This document shows, in pieces, positions 5,103-5,997 of a stretch of DNA of 5,997 bases. The stretch comes from Enteractinococcus sp. (GTDB lineage Bacteria > Actinomycetota > Actinomycetes > Actinomycetales > Micrococcaceae), in contig JAJUIX010000082.1 in the NCBI GenBank assembly GCA_029267455.1, forward strand, positions 1-5,997, written 5' to 3'. Each line of letters opens with the position of its first letter. The first letter of the stretch is position 1. The notes below the pieces were generated by a model. The model made no database searches and was not told the DNA's origin. It worked only from the letters and a program-made list of their open reading frames with translations. Both the position numbers and the translations under genes were made by a program.

Positions 5103-5579
5103 TTGATCGTAACCAATTTAGAAGACCTCAATGACACCGAACGTGACGTGAAGGCTGAGACCTGGCGTTCGCGCCGGATCGTGCTGGCCCGCGAGGGCGT
5201 GGGTTTTTCGATGCACGACACCGTGATCTATGCCGGTACCACCTCAACGTTCCACTACGAAAACCACATTGAGGCCGTGTACTGCGTCCAGGGGCAAGGC
5301 ACCCTCACCAATGAGGAAACTGGTGAAGTGCACGAGCTGCGAGATGGCACGCTTTATCTGCTGGATGGCCATGAAAAACATACCGTGCGTGCGCAGACCG
5401 AACTGCGCATGGCGTGCGTGTTCAACCCACCGGTCACCGGGCGCGAAACCCACGACGCATCGGGTGTCTACCCGCTCGTGACTGAAGAGGGCGCTGACCG
5501 CAAGGTCCCCACCGGTGCTCGGGTTGGTGAAGAATCCAAGATTGCCAGCCAGGCGGTCGAGTCTGCAACGACTGTCTAA
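5103..5579 (+). CDS. ectC: L-ectoine synthase
   Basis: Last step: closes N-gamma-acetyl-L-2,4-diaminobutyrate to ectoine with loss of water; a cytoplasmic cupin metalloenzyme. From the TTG start the protein has 158 residues and begins MIVTNLEDL, the standard EctC opening. [17 protein letters not shown] (50-66) and [17 protein letters not shown] (81-97) are the two cupin motifs. Glu57, Tyr85 and His93 fall where the metal ligands of characterised ectoine synthases lie, and Trp21, Arg25, Tyr52 and Glu115 (TGRETH) at the known substrate positions; this agreement in numbering also supports the start. Family members are mostly 125-140 residues, so the last 20 or so residues ([22 protein letters not shown] region) are an extra, probably disordered tail. 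Only 13 nt separate it from ectB, so the two are cotranscribed. No ectD follows. Confidence 0.96.
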   Translation: MIVTNLEDLNDTERDVKAETWRSRRIVLAREGVGFSMHDTVIYAGTTSTFHYENHIEAVYCVQGQGTLTNEETGEVHELRDGTLYLLDGHEKHTVRAQTELRMACVFNPPVTGRETHDASGVYPLVTEEGADRKVPTGARVGEESKIASQAVESATTV

Positions 5580-5600
5580 CGTTTAGTCAACCCCGAAGCC

Positions 5601-5648
5601 TGACGGCGGGTGTCGTACTCCAACGGTGCGGCACCCGCCGTCATTTGT
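5601..5648 (+). terminator. Rho-independent-type terminator of ectABC
   Basis: TGACGGCGGGTG (5601-5612) and CACCCGCCGTCA (5632-5643) form a perfect 12-bp stem, extendable inward by three pairs including one G-U, with a loop of about 13 nt. It is followed by TTTGT. The T-run is short, as is common in actinobacteria. It begins 21 nt after the ectC stop and separates the operon from the lipoprotein gene. Confidence 0.85.
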
Positions 5649-5743
5649 GCCAGCTCACACCACTCTAGGGTCTAGACTTGGAAGCTGTTTTGGCTGGAAT
5701 GACGCCTCTTATCACTGCAACCGAAGAAAAGAACAGGGCAGAT

Positions 5744-5997
5744 ATGTCACGATCCATAAAAATCGGAATTGCTGCGGCCTCGATCGCCGGCCTAGCGCTG
5801 ACTGGTTGTTCCGCCAGCGCATCCGATGTCCCCGCATTTGACGATATCGAGGAGGCGATGTGGGAGTCCATGGCTGCCTCTGATGCCATGGCAATGACTG
5901 CTGTGCTGCCGGAAGCTATGGCCAGTGACGCAGCGATCATCGAAGACATGCTCGGTGGAGATCTCACCGATCTGCAAATCTATGGGTCGTTGAATGA
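5744..5997 (+). CDS. Putative lipoprotein, unknown function, 3' end outside window
   Basis: The first 84 residues of a secreted lipoprotein; the gene runs off the right edge. A basic start (MSRSIK) is followed by a hydrophobic stretch (residues 7-20) and the lipobox LTGC with Cys22, so the mature protein should be lipid-anchored to the outer face of the membrane. The mature N terminus is acidic and rich in Met and Ala, with six Met between residues 39 and 69. The pattern DIEEAMWESMAASDAM, then a GGDLTDLQIYGSL segment, loosely recalls actinobacterial LppX/LprG-like or other antiparallel-sheet lipoproteins, but I cannot assign a family. ATG 5744 has only a weak AGGGCAG ribosome site. TAGGGT (5666-5671) and TAGACT (5673-5678) upstream are -10-like, without a good -35. 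It lies behind the ectoine terminator, so it is probably a separate unit. Confidence 0.75.
   Translation, partial: MSRSIKIGIAAASIAGLALTGCSASASDVPAFDDIEEAMWESMAASDAMAMTAVLPEAMASDAAIIEDMLGGDLTDLQIYGSLN

Overview
The window looks like chromosomal DNA of a moderate-GC actinobacterium. A member of the Micrococcales is the best guess, but species and genus cannot be fixed from the sequence. Pointers are the ectoine operon, apparently leaderless ATG starts placed 7 nt after a TAnnnT -10 box, TTG starts behind good Shine-Dalgarno sites, a small Smr protein of a type I associate with actinobacteria, and a lipoprotein with an actinobacterial-looking signal peptide. I see no phage, transposon, CRISPR array, tRNA or rRNA.

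Left third (1-1851): three genes of the dihydrofolate reductase-like / RibD C-terminal fold. Two lie on the minus strand: a complete one at 404-1072 and one cut by the left edge at 1-257. Between them sits an undescribed 39-codon frame (270-389), spaced 14 and 12 nt from its neighbours, so the three look like one transcript. The third paralogue (1297-1851) is divergent, on the plus strand.

Middle (1894-2930): a small Smr-domain protein, 42 nt behind the third reductase and probably cotranscribed with it, then a seven-helix TRIC-family (UPF0126) channel or transporter with its own weak promoter.

Right half (3150-5579): ectABC, the complete route from aspartate-semialdehyde to the compatible solute ectoine. 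EctB makes L-2,4-diaminobutyrate, EctA acetylates it and EctC closes the ring. There is no ectD next to it, so no linked hydroxyectoine step. A strong hairpin terminator (5601-5648) closes the operon. Beyond it begins a lipoprotein gene of unknown function, cut by the right edge.

The most interesting part is the 219-bp region before ectA. It holds four RTMAC half-sites in exact 11-bp register (2955-2992), the arrangement recognised by MtrA- and GlnR-type response regulators of actinobacteria. Further down are a 12-bp direct repeat flanking an inverted repeat (3016-3071) and a good promoter that appears to start ectA without a leader. A second promoter-like element at the end of ectA could drive ectBC separately and would start exactly at an ATG 60 nt before the homology-supported ectB start. 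Together these suggest a layered control region for osmoprotectant synthesis, which remains to be tested.
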